Positions 34,558 to 44,230 are shown, counted from the stretch's first letter. The stretch is DNA of 62,915 nucleotides from Bacteroidota bacterium (GCA_026391735.1 JAPLDL010000011.1:1-62915), one strand, 5' to 3'. Program-made: numbers and translations. Notes: generated by a model from the letters alone, not told the origin.

Positions 34558-37500
34558 ATGAAACAGAGAATTTTACTCGTTCTGCTTTTCTTACTAAGCG
34601 GGACCATGGCGTTATACGCCCAGAAGTTAAATCCTGAAGCTACTTATACTGTCGGCACGGGAGGTACCTATTCTACACTGAAAGCCGCCTTCGACGCTAT
34701 CAACTCCGGCTCTATCACAGGGGCCATCACCCTGCAGGTCATCAGCAGCACCACCGAAACTGCCTATGCTGCACTTTATCAAAGCGGATATACAGGAGCA
34801 GGAGGAACTTCGAGTTACACATCGGTAAACATCTATCCGACGACTTCCGGATTATCCATCAGCGGAGATATGAATTATCCGTTCATCGACTTGAACGGGG
34901 CCGACAATGTGACGATAGACGGAAGGGTAAATGCCACGGGTCTTACAGTTGACCTGGTCATCAGCAATACCAGAGCCTCTGGAGACAATAATACGTCGAC
35001 CATACGATTTATTAATGATGCCACAACAAACACAATAAAATATTGCACATTAAAAGGGGCTACAACGAATTCATCATACGGGATACTGTTTTTCAGTACC
35101 GCCTTGACTTCAACAGGAAACAGCAACAATACAATTGACCATAATGTAATCACCTGTGCCGGCTCGAACAGGCCTTATGTAGGAATTTATTCCAGTGGAG
35201 GTAGCACTTACTATAATAGTTCAAATACCATTAGTAATAACAATATTTATAATGTTTTAACCAGTGATTCTGAAACTGATTGTATAAACCTCGGGACTTA
35301 CAATACCGCATGGACTATTACTGGTAACAGTTTTTATGAAACAAGCACAAATATTCCAAATAGCGGTCAAAACTTAAATATTATCTATATCAATGCTCCC
35401 TCCGGTACAAATTTCACCATCTCAAACAATTACATAGGAGGCAACGCCCCTCTTTGCGGAGGCACATGGACAAAAGGTTCGGGGGGCAATACTTTTTATT
35501 TCATGCAGATCCGGGTCGGGACGGGGACAGGAAACGCCAGCAATATTCAGGGCAACACGATTAAAAATATCAATTTCACTAATTCAAACAATTACAATTG
35601 TTATGGAATAGATGTTTATGCCGGGGACGTGAATATAGGCACCACTGCAGGCAACTGCATTGGAGCGTCGTCTGGAACAGGCTCAATCGTTTATACTGTC
35701 AATGGCAGTAACTCACGTTGGATGGCTATCCATGTACAGGATCCTAGTAATGTTTATGTTCAAAACAATATTATCGGATCAATTTCTACCGCCAACAACA
35801 ATGCAACCTGTGCAACAAATCTGTACGGTATATATTTGCAATCCAACAGTGGAACCTATTCAGTGAGTAACAATACCATTGGAAGTTCAACAACCTCGAA
35901 CAGTCTTAATGCTACTTCTGCATCTACCACTGATGGCCAGAAAGTAAACGGTATCATAATAGAGGGTAACAGCGGTACCATGTCGATCAGCAACAATACG
36001 ATCGTTAACCTGACCAACGGGACCACAAATACCACCGCCGGAGCTTACGGATGTATATACGGGATGTACGTATACAGGAATGCATGCACAATCACCGGAA
36101 ACACCATTCATGACCTAACCATCGCAAATGCTAACTCAGGAAGTGATCTTGCTTCAAATACACTGGATAATACATCGCTTTCCGCAGCTGGTATTGCATT
36201 TGCAAACGACAACGGTAGTGTCCAGACTATCTCAGGTAACACAATTTACAATATCTCCAATACGTATTCTTCATTTGCAGGGCATGTGGTTGGAATTTAT
36301 TACAACGGGAAACCGGCAGCCAATACAATTTCAGGGAATCTGATTTACGGCCTTAGTGTGAGTTCAAGCAGCAGTTCTGCCACAATCCACGGGATCAAGA
36401 TCGCCCAGGGCATTGCTACCTATTCGAACAATATTATAACCCTTGGAGGAAATACAACCACAAACCTCTATGGCATTTATGACGGAAATACCTCAGGAAC
36501 AAGTAATATTTATTTCAATACTGTGTATCTAAACGGTTCTCCTTCCTCGGGTTCATTGAATAGTGCAGGATTATATAATTCTACCACGGCCGATACCAGG
36601 AATTACAGGAATAACATCTTCTTCAACGCCCGTTCCAATAGCGGAGCCGGGGGGAAGCATTATGCAATGTATATTCAAAACACGGGAGGAGGCTTGACTT
36701 GCGATTACAATGATTATTACGTTACCGGGACTGGCGGAACACTTGGATACTATGGAGCTGATAAAACATCAGTCCCTATTGTGACGGGAGTTACAGGTGA
36801 CGATGCCCACAGCCAGAACCTGGATCCTTCATTTGCCAATGCCGGAGGAACTAATGCGGGAGATTATATCCCTTCCACTCTTTTGCCAGGTGCAACAGGT
36901 ACCGGAGTTACAACGGATTATGGGGGATCAGCCCGATCAGGCTCTTCGCCTGAAATGGGCGCCTGGGAAAAGAACAACACACTTACATGGACTGGATCTT
37001 CTTCTACCGATTGGTCGGTTGCAGGTAACTGGGACCTGGGTTCTGCACCCCTGGCTTCATCTAATGTAACTATCCCCTCTGCTCCGTCTAATCAACCCCA
37101 TATAAAACAGGCGGTAGGAAGTCCGGCTACATGTAATAACCTCACAATTCAGTCTGGGGCTGTTCTGACCATCGACGTAGGCAAGGCACTCACAGTCAAC
37201 GGAACCCTCACCAACAATAATGGCAACACCGGTTTGGTGATCAGCAGTGATGGTACAGGGACTGGATCTCTTATTCAGAATACCGCTTCGGTAGCCGCTA
37301 CGGTACAAAGGTATATTTCAGGAGACGCAACACTCTTACTTCATACGTATCATATGGTCTCCATCCCTATCTATTATGGCAGTCCGACTTCAAACCTTTT
37401 TCTGGGCTCCTATCTATATGAACTGGATGCAACCAAGGTCGATCCTACGAACAGCAACTACTATGGATTATGGGTCAATATGGGAACTTCTACAACAAAC

Positions 37501-38544
37501 CCGCTTTCATGCAACACGGGTTATATGATCTATTATCCCGGTGATTCACAGACTTATACCTTTGCAGGCAATCTTAATACTGGTTCATTTTCTCTCGCAG
37601 TTTCAAACGGGGGGACTTATACCTTTAATCTTGTGCCGAATCCTTACCCTTCGGCTATCAACTGGGGCTCATCGGGAGGATGGGTGAAAAACAATATCGG
37701 TTCAACAGCGTATATCTGGTCTGCCAGTGGAGGAAATTATACGTCAATAACCCCGAGTAGCAATAATAATATACCTGTCGGACAATCCTTTATGGTGATG
37801 ACCAGCGGATCACCCACTCTTACGGTCAACAATAATGCCTGTGTGCATAGTTCCCAGAATTTCTATAAATCGGCCGAGGCTAATACACTCAAAATTTCCG
37901 CTCAATCAAATAATTACTACGACGAAACCTTTGTGGGCTTTAACAGCTCTGCCAGCTCTGAATTCGACCCGCAATTCGACGGTTTCAAACTCTGGGGGCT
38001 GGCAGAGGCTCCACAATTGTGGACTGAAAAGGGTGCATCAAGGCTAAGTGTAAACCAGCTGCCTCCTCCATCAGGTGCATTGATCGTTCCCATGGACTTT
38101 AAAACGAGCCATGCCGGACAGGTAATCCTTGGTTTTTCGGGAGTTGAAAGCTTTGATCCTTCACTTCCTGTACGTCTTCAGGACCATCGTAACAATTCTA
38201 TGACCGACCTGAGGCAGAACAGCACCTACGTCTTTACCCACGATACTACCAACAATGAAAAAAGGTTCAGCCTGATTTTCGGCTACCCGGATGGGATCAA
38301 TAAAAACAATATAAACGACGGCAGGGCTTTTATCAGCAATGGAAGGATCTACCTGGATGTACCGTCAATGCAGGGTTATCTTGCCGAGATCACCTTGTAT
38401 AATACCCTGGGACAAGTCATCCGCAGTGAACATATAGAAATGAGCGAAACCGTTAGCATAGAAGCCAATCTTGCAACGGGTGTTTATATTGTGAGGGCCG
38501 CAACGGCGTATAAGAATTTCGCCACAAAAATCATTAACAAATAA
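34558..38544 (+). CDS. Giant T9SS-secreted right-handed parallel beta-helix protein
   Basis: A 1328-residue secreted protein. Signal peptide at residues 1-21 (ALYAQ). From about residue 30 to 760 it is rich in Asn, Ser, Thr and Gly with repeated turns such as NTISNNNIYN, SGNTIYNIS and SNNTIGS, the signature of a right-handed parallel beta-helix (pectate-lyase-like fold). After about 800 come lectin-like or sandwich segments (LTWTGSSSTDWSVAGNWD) common in Bacteroidota adhesins. The C-terminus is a T9SS domain (LAEITLYNTLGQVIRSE, TGVYIVRA, TKIINK). Probably an adhesin or polysaccharide-active surface protein; no catalytic residues were identified. A PID-CTERM gene follows after 12 bp. Confidence 0.88.
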   Translation: MKQRILLVLLFLLSGTMALYAQKLNPEATYTVGTGGTYSTLKAAFDAINSGSITGAITLQVISSTTETAYAALYQSGYTGAGGTSSYTSVNIYPTTSGLSISGDMNYPFIDLNGADNVTIDGRVNATGLTVDLVISNTRASGDNNTSTIRFINDATTNTIKYCTLKGATTNSSYGILFFSTALTSTGNSNNTIDHNVITCAGSNRPYVGIYSSGGSTYYNSSNTISNNNIYNVLTSDSETDCINLGTYNTAWTITGNSFYETSTNIPNSGQNLNIIYINAPSGTNFTISNNYIGGNAPLCGGTWTKGSGGNTFYFMQIRVGTGTGNASNIQGNTIKNINFTNSNNYNCYGIDVYAGDVNIGTTAGNCIGASSGTGSIVYTVNGSNSRWMAIHVQDPSNVYVQNNIIGSISTANNNATCATNLYGIYLQSNSGTYSVSNNTIGSSTTSNSLNATSASTTDGQKVNGIIIEGNSGTMSISNNTIVNLTNGTTNTTAGAYGCIYGMYVYRNACTITGNTIHDLTIANANSGSDLASNTLDNTSLSAAGIAFANDNGSVQTISGNTIYNISNTYSSFAGHVVGIYYNGKPAANTISGNLIYGLSVSSSSSSATIHGIKIAQGIATYSNNIITLGGNTTTNLYGIYDGNTSGTSNIYFNTVYLNGSPSSGSLNSAGLYNSTTADTRNYRNNIFFNARSNSGAGGKHYAMYIQNTGGGLTCDYNDYYVTGTGGTLGYYGADKTSVPIVTGVTGDDAHSQNLDPSFANAGGTNAGDYIPSTLLPGATGTGVTTDYGGSARSGSSPEMGAWEKNNTLTWTGSSSTDWSVAGNWDLGSAPLASSNVTIPSAPSNQPHIKQAVGSPATCNNLTIQSGAVLTIDVGKALTVNGTLTNNNGNTGLVISSDGTGTGSLIQNTASVAATVQRYISGDATLLLHTYHMVSIPIYYGSPTSNLFLGSYLYELDATKVDPTNSNYYGLWVNMGTSTTNPLSCNTGYMIYYPGDSQTYTFAGNLNTGSFSLAVSNGGTYTFNLVPNPYPSAINWGSSGGWVKNNIGSTAYIWSASGGNYTSITPSSNNNIPVGQSFMVMTSGSPTLTVNNNACVHSSQNFYKSAEANTLKISAQSNNYYDETFVGFNSSASSEFDPQFDGFKLWGLAEAPQLWTEKGASRLSVNQLPPPSGALIVPMDFKTSHAGQVILGFSGVESFDPSLPVRLQDHRNNSMTDLRQNSTYVFTHDTTNNEKRFSLIFGYPDGINKNNINDGRAFISNGRIYLDVPSMQGYLAEITLYNTLGQVIRSEHIEMSETVSIEANLATGVYIVRAATAYKNFATKIINK

Positions 38545-38556
38545 AACATACATTCT

Positions 38557-38823
38557 ATGAAAAAGCATATTTATTGCTCACTGATCGTATTTTTCGTATG
38601 TTTAAGCATGGCCGTATTGGCCGATGGTCCTGGTCCTCCTCCGCCCCCTGGTGACCCAAGCGGTCACGGTGGCCCTGTTGGCGCACCGATCGACGGCGGG
38701 CTCTGCATCCTGTTAGCCATTGGAGTCGCCTATGGAGGCCGGAAATATTACCAGGCACGGAAGTCAAAGAAAAAGCTTGGGACAGAAGAGCAAGCCAGTG
38801 AAAATCCAGGGGAGATACTATAG
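38557..38823 (+). CDS. PID-CTERM small membrane protein
   Basis: An 88-residue protein: signal-like helix (residues 1-22, ending VLADG), a Pro/Gly-rich spacer (GPGPPPPPGDPSGHGG), then GAPIDGGLCILLAIGVAYGGRKYY, the PID-CTERM sorting signature (PID followed by a short TM helix and basic residues; shown here as 41-64), and a charged tail. PID-CTERM is a Bacteroidota C-terminal signal of unclear machinery. Twelve bp after a T9SS beta-helix gene, so it is probably translated from the same message. Confidence 0.85.
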   Translation: MKKHIYCSLIVFFVCLSMAVLADGPGPPPPPGDPSGHGGPVGAPIDGGLCILLAIGVAYGGRKYYQARKSKKKLGTEEQASENPGEIL

Positions 38824-38863
38824 ACTGGAAAACACAGAGGGTATTTCTGAATTTACCAGGTAA

Positions 38864-39004
38864 GAATTTCAGAAGGCCATCACTATAACGAAAGATCAAT
38901 TCAACAATCGTGAAGAGTCAAGCTATAAGGACTGCCCGTTCTGTGCTGAAAAAATTCAGGCCAGGGCGATAGTCTGCAGGTATTGCGGACGGCAACTTAC
39001 TTAA
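38864..39004 (+). pseudogene. Zinc-ribbon fragment without a usable start
   Basis: The frame from 38864 to the TAA at 39002-39004 encodes KDCPFCAEKIQARAIVC and RYCGRQL, a clear two-knuckle zinc ribbon (four Cys) like the C-terminal domain of many short Bacteroidota proteins. The frame is open from just after a TAA at 38861-38863, but contains no ATG, GTG or TTG before the ribbon. It may be the remnant of a longer gene, or a domain lost from the preceding protein by frameshift. Not expressed as it stands unless a rare start is used. Confidence 0.45.
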
Positions 39005-39008
39005 TGTC

Positions 39009-39058
39009 CCCCGGAAACGACAAAGCCCGCCAATTGGCGGGCTTTGTCGTTTCCGGGG
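39009..39058. terminator. Perfect 50-bp palindrome, bidirectional terminator
   Basis: CCCCGGAAACGACAAAGCCC at 39009 begins a perfect 50-bp palindrome (23-bp stem and AATT centre, reaching 39058). It stands between the convergent plus-strand PID-CTERM/zinc-ribbon region and the minus-strand EADF gene. The inner AAAGCCCGCC/GGCGGGCTTT half is the usual terminator form; the outer 13 bp extend it. T-runs are short on both sides. Confidence 0.85.
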
Positions 39059-39072
39059 ATAGATATGATGAG

Positions 39073-39522
39073 CTAAACAATGTCATCGAAAGATGCTTCA
39101 GAAGGTAATACCGGCGCAAGGCTTGGCGAATCCCCGCCTACCACCGTATCAGTATCCAGAAAATCTGCTTCACTGGGAATGCATGGTGACAGGTAAGGAA
39201 TGAGTAAGTTAAGATTGCCTGCATCTGAGTCGCTAAAATCAGCTTCCTCAGGTGTGACCGGTGCCAATAAAACTGTTGAAGGAACACTTGCAATGACGAG
39301 ATCATTGTCATTGAAATCAGCTTCAGACGGAGTTACCGGAGCCAATACATTCAGGTCTGATGAAGTAATTGCAGAAACCTCCGGGACAGAATTGACATGG
39401 GTGGTGTACGTATGATATGAAAGCATGCCCGTGCCTATGGTTTGTGCAGAACTTCCATTGGCAAAAAGAAAGCCGGACTGTAATCCGAAAAAGGTCACTA
39501 TTATATAAAATGTAGGTTTCAT
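39073..39522 (-). CDS. Exported protein with four LAPVTPSEADF-type repeats
   Basis: A 149-residue protein. Signal peptide about residues 1-27 (ending SSAQ). The mature part contains four copies of a motif of the form L.P..P.EA.F.D: LAPVTPSEADFNDND, LAPVTPEEADFSDSD, LSPCIPSEADFLDTD and LAPVLPSEASFDD, at 24-26-residue spacing, the last at the very C-terminus. The motif is acidic; a ligand-binding or partner-docking role is guessed only. I chose ATG 39522 because the upstream extension to 39561 would be (NQK)3 encoded by a 9-bp tandem repeat. No enzyme family is recognised. Confidence 0.7.
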   Translation of the reverse strand: MKPTFYIIVTFFGLQSGFLFANGSSAQTIGTGMLSYHTYTTHVNSVPEVSAITSSDLNVLAPVTPSEADFNDNDLVIASVPSTVLLAPVTPEEADFSDSDAGNLNLLIPYLSPCIPSEADFLDTDTVVGGDSPSLAPVLPSEASFDDIV

Positions 39523-39797
39523 TAGTTTCAGTTTTTGGTTCTTTTGATTCTTTTGGTTCATTGTTGTTTTAAACTTGATTCGAACATAAGACGTACCCCT
39601 CAGGGTAATGTTACAGTCATTATGAGTTTAGTTTATTTTTAACAATAATTTAACAAAACATTGAAAATTAATAAATTAAAGCACAAAGATACTATTTATT
39701 TAGACTTGATAAATTAAAAAATCGATAAATCTCCGTTAAATACCGATGAAACAGGGGAAAAAATCGATGAAATTCTAAGGTACAGAAAATGAGATAA

Positions 39798-40907
39798 TTA
39801 CATTTGTGGTTCGGCGAGTTCTCCGTTAATCATGTAATTACCCATGCATTGTGCAGTAAGGCAGGAATGGACGGGAAGTATACCCAATAAATCACCCGGT
39901 TTAAAGGTTTCAAACACTGAGTTGCTGACTTTTATAACTCCATGTTCCTGTGAAACAGCGCTGATATAACAATCATCAAGAGGTTCTGACCAGCCCTGGG
40001 GCGAAAGCCTACATACAAGCCCGAAAATAGTTTTCCCCTGATAAAAAACCGATTCCTTTGAAAGGTGTACAGCGCCCCCGTATATTGCAACCTCTTTTCT
40101 GGATTGCTCTTTTGAGACTACCGGACATGCCAGGCATACGGCAATCCTGCTGGTATCACAACTGCCAATAACGGTTTGCATAACATCGTAAAAGACAAAG
40201 TTCCCGGGACGCATTTCATCAAGACCTGCGAAACTGTCGATAAGGCTGCAGGCAGGAGTATCACCAACGGAAAGTATCAGATCTCCCGGTCCGCTGTCGA
40301 ATTTTACTTTCAGAGATTTTAGAAGGTTGAATGCCGCCCTGCTTATCATTTCAATCTCGTCCTTGCCCCTGGCATTATATGTATGACCGGTATGGGTAAG
40401 AAAACCTTTGAATGTGAGCAAGGAATGTTTACGACAGGTATTTATTATAATTTCTATTTCTTCATTGTCCGACACGGTCAGTCCTGTCCTGTGGTAGCCG
40501 GTATCAATTTTAACAAAAACACCAACAGGCCTTTTAATTCCGTAAAATTTCTGCCCGAAGCTCTCAAGCGGCTCCGACATTGTGACCAGTATGTTCAGAT
40601 CAGCCTTGCCGGAAAGTTCAATGAGCTCATCGGATTCACGGAGATTCAGGGGAAATGCTATGGTGATGTCTTCCCAGCCTTTCTCAATAAAGTACCTGGC
40701 CATGGAAACGCTTGCAACAGTTATTGCACGTACGCCTTCTTCCCTGAACCATTCCCCGATCAAGCCTGATTGATGGGTTTTAAAATGAGGTCTGAACTTT
40801 ACACCAAGCTTCTTAGCCCTTTCCGCCATCCAATGGATGTTCGCCTTGCAGATCGCTTCATCCACAAGCAGGGTAGGGCGGCGTATGTTATCAAGATTGA
40901 TATTCAT
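39798..40907 (-). CDS. PLP-dependent D-threonine aldolase / D-serine dehydratase-like enzyme
   Basis: A 369-residue fold-III (alanine-racemase-like) PLP enzyme of the DSD1/D-TA group. The N-terminal TIM barrel has the PLP lysine in RPHFKTHQ (residue about 44) and VKIDTGYHRTG; GDTPACS and RPGNFVFYD are further family segments. The C-terminal beta domain ends with PVHSCLTAQCMG, whose His and Cys bind the metal in this family. It would cleave a beta-hydroxy D-amino acid (to glycine and an aldehyde) or dehydrate D-serine. It is a single gene separated from the S9 peptidase by a 7-bp repeat block. Confidence 0.88.
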   Translation of the reverse strand: MNINLDNIRRPTLLVDEAICKANIHWMAERAKKLGVKFRPHFKTHQSGLIGEWFREEGVRAITVASVSMARYFIEKGWEDITIAFPLNLRESDELIELSGKADLNILVTMSEPLESFGQKFYGIKRPVGVFVKIDTGYHRTGLTVSDNEEIEIIINTCRKHSLLTFKGFLTHTGHTYNARGKDEIEMISRAAFNLLKSLKVKFDSGPGDLILSVGDTPACSLIDSFAGLDEMRPGNFVFYDVMQTVIGSCDTSRIAVCLACPVVSKEQSRKEVAIYGGAVHLSKESVFYQGKTIFGLVCRLSPQGWSEPLDDCYISAVSQEHGVIKVSNSVFETFKPGDLLGILPVHSCLTAQCMGNYMINGELAEPQM

Positions 40908-40912
40908 ATTTT

Positions 40913-40988
40913 CCCGTTTCCCAGTTCCCGTTTCCCGGTTCCCGTTTCCCGTTTCCCGTTTCCCGTTTCCCAGTTCCCGTTTCCCGGT
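40913..40988. repeat. 7-bp tandem repeat, CCCGTTT, about 11 copies
   Basis: The units CCCGTTT, CCCAGTT and CCCGGTT run from near the aldolase start to the stop codon (40989) of the S9 peptidase gene. Each unit is one turn of a 7-bp period with no unique spacers. Confidence 0.85.
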
Positions 40989-43121
40989 TTAAAGGTAATC
41001 CTTAAAATACTGGTACATCTTATTATTCAGATGGATCCTGTCTTTGCCCCTCACATTATGTTCATGGCCCGGGTAAATAAAATAATCGACAGGCTTGCCT
41101 TCGTCAACACATTTTTTTATGAACGACAACCCGTTTTGCGGAACGACGGTTCCATCCTGATATCCCTGGATTATCAGAAGTTTGCCGCTCAGCTTCTTTA
41201 CATAATTCAGCAGGGAGGCATTTTTATACCCTTCGGGATTGGTTTGAGGAGTGTCCATATACCTTTCACCATACATAACTTCATAATATTTCCAGTCAAT
41301 GACCGGGCCACCGCAAACACCAACTTTAAATACCCCGGGATTCCTTACCATCATTGATATCGTCAAGAATCCCCCATAAGACCATCCGTTTATACCGATC
41401 CTGGTGGTGTCGATCCAGGGCAGCGACCTAAGATAGTTCACACCGCACATCTGATCCTCCACTTCAGCATCACCCAGGTGACGGAACACAGCTTGTTCGA
41501 ACGCCTTTCCCCTTTCGGAAGTTCCCCTGTTATCCAATGTAAATATAACATAACCCTGTTCGGCCAGGTAATTCAGGAACAGGCCTGCCCCTCCCAGCCA
41601 GCTTTCGGTGACCATTTGAGAATGAGGTCCTCCATAAACATAAATGATCACAGGATACCGTTTGGTGGAATCGAAATCCACAGGCCTTATGATCCTGCAA
41701 TACAGATCTGTATTCTCTTTGTTTTTGATCTTAAAAATTGATGTTTTACCTATCTTGAATTCCTTCAGGGGATTGGCATCGTATAGAAGTTCCTGTTTTA
41801 ATCTGCCATTTGCATCCAGGAGATCGATCTTTCGTGCAAAACCCAGGCTGGAATAGGAATCGAGAAAAAATTTACAATCTGCACTGCACTTTACATTATG
41901 GCTGCCTGCGGATGAGGTTATCCCTTTGATCGCACCTGATTTTATGTCAATCGAACATAAGGACCTTCCGATCGGATTATCCTTATTGCAGATAAATAAG
42001 ATCGTTTCTCCTTCAGGATCCGAGCCTGAGAATGAACTTACTTCCCAGTATCCTTTTGTAAGTTGTTTGACAAACCTGCCCGAGGATTCATAAAGATAAA
42101 AGTGATTGTACCCGTCGCGACGGCTCAGCCAGAGGAAACGGGAAGGATCCCCGGCAAGGAAAACCGGACCAGTCACGGGTTCCACATATTTCGGATCGGT
42201 TTCAATAAAGAGGGTTTGTAAAAATTTTCCTGTTGAGGCATCGTAGGTTTTCATCCACATACTATCCTGCTCCCGGTTAAGAACGGCAATATAGATAAGC
42301 CTGCCGTCGGGGCTCCATGTCACATTGGTAAGATATTTTGCAGTATCGGCGCCGGTTTCAAGATCGATATGGTTGTTTGTTGCCACAGAATAAATGTGAA
42401 TATTCACGCTATGGCTCTTTTGGCCCGCCATAGGATATTTTGTCCCATCCAGAACAGCGATGGGATCGGTAATGTCGACTGTGGGATAAGTGGCTACGCC
42501 GGTTTCATTCATATAATAATAAGCAAGTTTATCACCTGAGGGGGACCAGAATATGCCTTTGGTGATCCCGAACTCGTTGCGGTGTACTTTTTCAGACCCA
42601 AAGGAGATATCGGGGTTGGAGGAAGCCTCAACCGTATATTCTTTCCCGCTAACACTTATGAAAAGGCTGTTTTTGACAGTATATGCAGTGAAAAAGGTAT
42701 TTGGAGCCAAATCTGTATTCTGCGCATTATCGTTCCAGGAATTGAGTTTTTGCAATATGCCATCCGCAAGACAATAACTAAAGATCCGGTTCTTCGAGAG
42801 GAAGCTGAACCTGTTCGTCTTATACACCGTAATACCCGGAAAACGTGATAAGGTATCCTCTTTCGCTTCCTTTAACCTGCTGTTCAGGGCCTGAAGTCTG
42901 AGTACGGTATCCCTTGATGGTTTGTCGGTATACCCCTTCACCAGGCAGTTTTTAGCGGTGAAAAACCAGGTGGTTTCATCCCCGTTCCATTGAAGTTGTG
43001 AAAGATTTTTTGCTGTGAGCCCGGTTCCGAGAGTGGCTTCGTCCATGCTCATCAGTTTCACCTGAGCAAAAAGAAGGCCCGGTAAGACCAGGCCTGAAAG
43101 GATAAACAATAATCGTTTCAT
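40989..43121 (-). CDS. S9 family peptidase (dipeptidyl-peptidase IV type), exported
   Basis: A 710-residue protein with a signal peptide (residues 1-19, ending LFAQ). The N-terminal 450 residues form the DPP4 propeller; the C-terminal alpha/beta-hydrolase has the Ser nucleophile Ser581 in GWSYGG, Asp656 in QDGTV and His688 in GHEHNV. Such enzymes release dipeptides, usually X-Pro, from the N-terminus of peptides in the periplasm. The two-Glu recognition motif was not pinpointed. It begins 10 bp after the buk stop, so it could be the last gene of the ptb-permease-buk unit, linking peptide breakdown to amino-acid fermentation. Confidence 0.9.
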   Translation of the reverse strand: MKRLLFILSGLVLPGLLFAQVKLMSMDEATLGTGLTAKNLSQLQWNGDETTWFFTAKNCLVKGYTDKPSRDTVLRLQALNSRLKEAKEDTLSRFPGITVYKTNRFSFLSKNRIFSYCLADGILQKLNSWNDNAQNTDLAPNTFFTAYTVKNSLFISVSGKEYTVEASSNPDISFGSEKVHRNEFGITKGIFWSPSGDKLAYYYMNETGVATYPTVDITDPIAVLDGTKYPMAGQKSHSVNIHIYSVATNNHIDLETGADTAKYLTNVTWSPDGRLIYIAVLNREQDSMWMKTYDASTGKFLQTLFIETDPKYVEPVTGPVFLAGDPSRFLWLSRRDGYNHFYLYESSGRFVKQLTKGYWEVSSFSGSDPEGETILFICNKDNPIGRSLCSIDIKSGAIKGITSSAGSHNVKCSADCKFFLDSYSSLGFARKIDLLDANGRLKQELLYDANPLKEFKIGKTSIFKIKNKENTDLYCRIIRPVDFDSTKRYPVIIYVYGGPHSQMVTESWLGGAGLFLNYLAEQGYVIFTLDNRGTSERGKAFEQAVFRHLGDAEVEDQMCGVNYLRSLPWIDTTRIGINGWSYGGFLTISMMVRNPGVFKVGVCGGPVIDWKYYEVMYGERYMDTPQTNPEGYKNASLLNYVKKLSGKLLIIQGYQDGTVVPQNGLSFIKKCVDEGKPVDYFIYPGHEHNVRGKDRIHLNNKMYQYFKDYL

Positions 43122-43131
43122 AGTATTTTAT

Positions 43132-44211
43132 TCAGTTATAAGGAGTCGGGTTGATCTCGCCTTTCAACACCATAATGCCGTTTTGGGCAAGTGCCCTCAT
43201 TTCATCTTCGCCGGGATAGATCTGTACAGGGGCCAGTTTATAAACCCTTTCCTGGATCCAGCTAACGAACATTTTATCATAGGCTACACCGCCGGTGATG
43301 AGAATTGCATCGCATTCGCATTTCAGCACCGTATACATTTCTCCAATCGTCTTGGCAATCTGGTAAGCCATTGCCTGATATATCAGTTTGGCTTGTTCAT
43401 CGCCTGCTTTTACCATTTGTTCGACCTCGGCAGCACTGTTGGTCCCCAGGTATGCCACAAGTCCGCCTTCACCTGTCACCATTTTCTTGATCTGTTTGAT
43501 ATCATATTCTCCGCTGAAGCACATTTTTATCAGCTGGTTCACGGGCAGGGTGCCGCTGCGTTCGGGACTGAACGGTCCTTCGCCGTCAACCCCCTGGTTC
43601 ACATCAATGACTTTTCCTTTTTTATGTGCACCTACGGTTACTCCACCTCCAAGATGAGCTACGATAAGGTTTATGTCCTCATAACGTTTCTGGACTGCAC
43701 GGGCATATTCCCTTGCAATAGCTTTCTGGTTCAGGGCATGGAAAATCGAGATCCGTTTAAACAGTGGATGGCCTGCAATTCTGGCCAGGGGTTCCAGTTC
43801 GTCGACCACCACCGGGTCGGCTATATAGGCTTTGGCGCCGGGAATGTTTTTAATAAGGTCATGTGCAATGAGTCCGCCCAGGTTGCTTGCATGTTCTGTT
43901 TCGGCGTGGATCAGGTCATGGATCATGATCTCATTGACCTCGTAAACGCCCGAAGGGATGGGCTTCAGAACGCCCCCTCTTCCAACCACTACTTTGACTT
44001 GTTCCAGGTTGATACCGGCTTCGGACAGCTGCTGCAAGATTATATTCTTGCGGAACTGGAACTGGTCGGCGATCTTCGGAAACGGGGCAAGTTCATCGGA
44101 AGTATGTTTTATGGTCTTCAGAAAGAGGGCTTTGTCGTTCTGGAAAACTGCAATTTTAGTTGAGGTTGATCCCGGGTTTATAGCAATTACCCGGACATTA
44201 TCCATTTCCAT
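43132..44211 (-). CDS. buk: Butyrate kinase
   Basis: A 359-residue acetokinase-family kinase. It begins with the phosphate-binding VIAINPGSTSTKIAVF; GRGGVLKPI and the LGGGVTVGAHKKG and ITGGVAYDK motifs are those of butyrate/branched-chain fatty-acid kinases. It makes ATP from butyryl- or isovaleryl-phosphate, giving the free acid. Together with ptb at 46074-46997 it forms the two-step pathway, but a permease gene stands between the two. The start (MEMDNVRVIAINP) is 20 bp after the permease stop, so the three genes probably share a transcript. Confidence 0.95.
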   Translation of the reverse strand: MEMDNVRVIAINPGSTSTKIAVFQNDKALFLKTIKHTSDELAPFPKIADQFQFRKNIILQQLSEAGINLEQVKVVVGRGGVLKPIPSGVYEVNEIMIHDLIHAETEHASNLGGLIAHDLIKNIPGAKAYIADPVVVDELEPLARIAGHPLFKRISIFHALNQKAIAREYARAVQKRYEDINLIVAHLGGGVTVGAHKKGKVIDVNQGVDGEGPFSPERSGTLPVNQLIKMCFSGEYDIKQIKKMVTGEGGLVAYLGTNSAAEVEQMVKAGDEQAKLIYQAMAYQIAKTIGEMYTVLKCECDAILITGGVAYDKMFVSWIQERVYKLAPVQIYPGEDEMRALAQNGIMVLKGEINPTPYN

Positions 44212-44230
44212 AGGTTTATTTTTTTTCGGC

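Noticed and set aside
43183..44163. 326-residue plus-strand ORF
   Set aside because: Antisense to butyrate kinase over its whole length.
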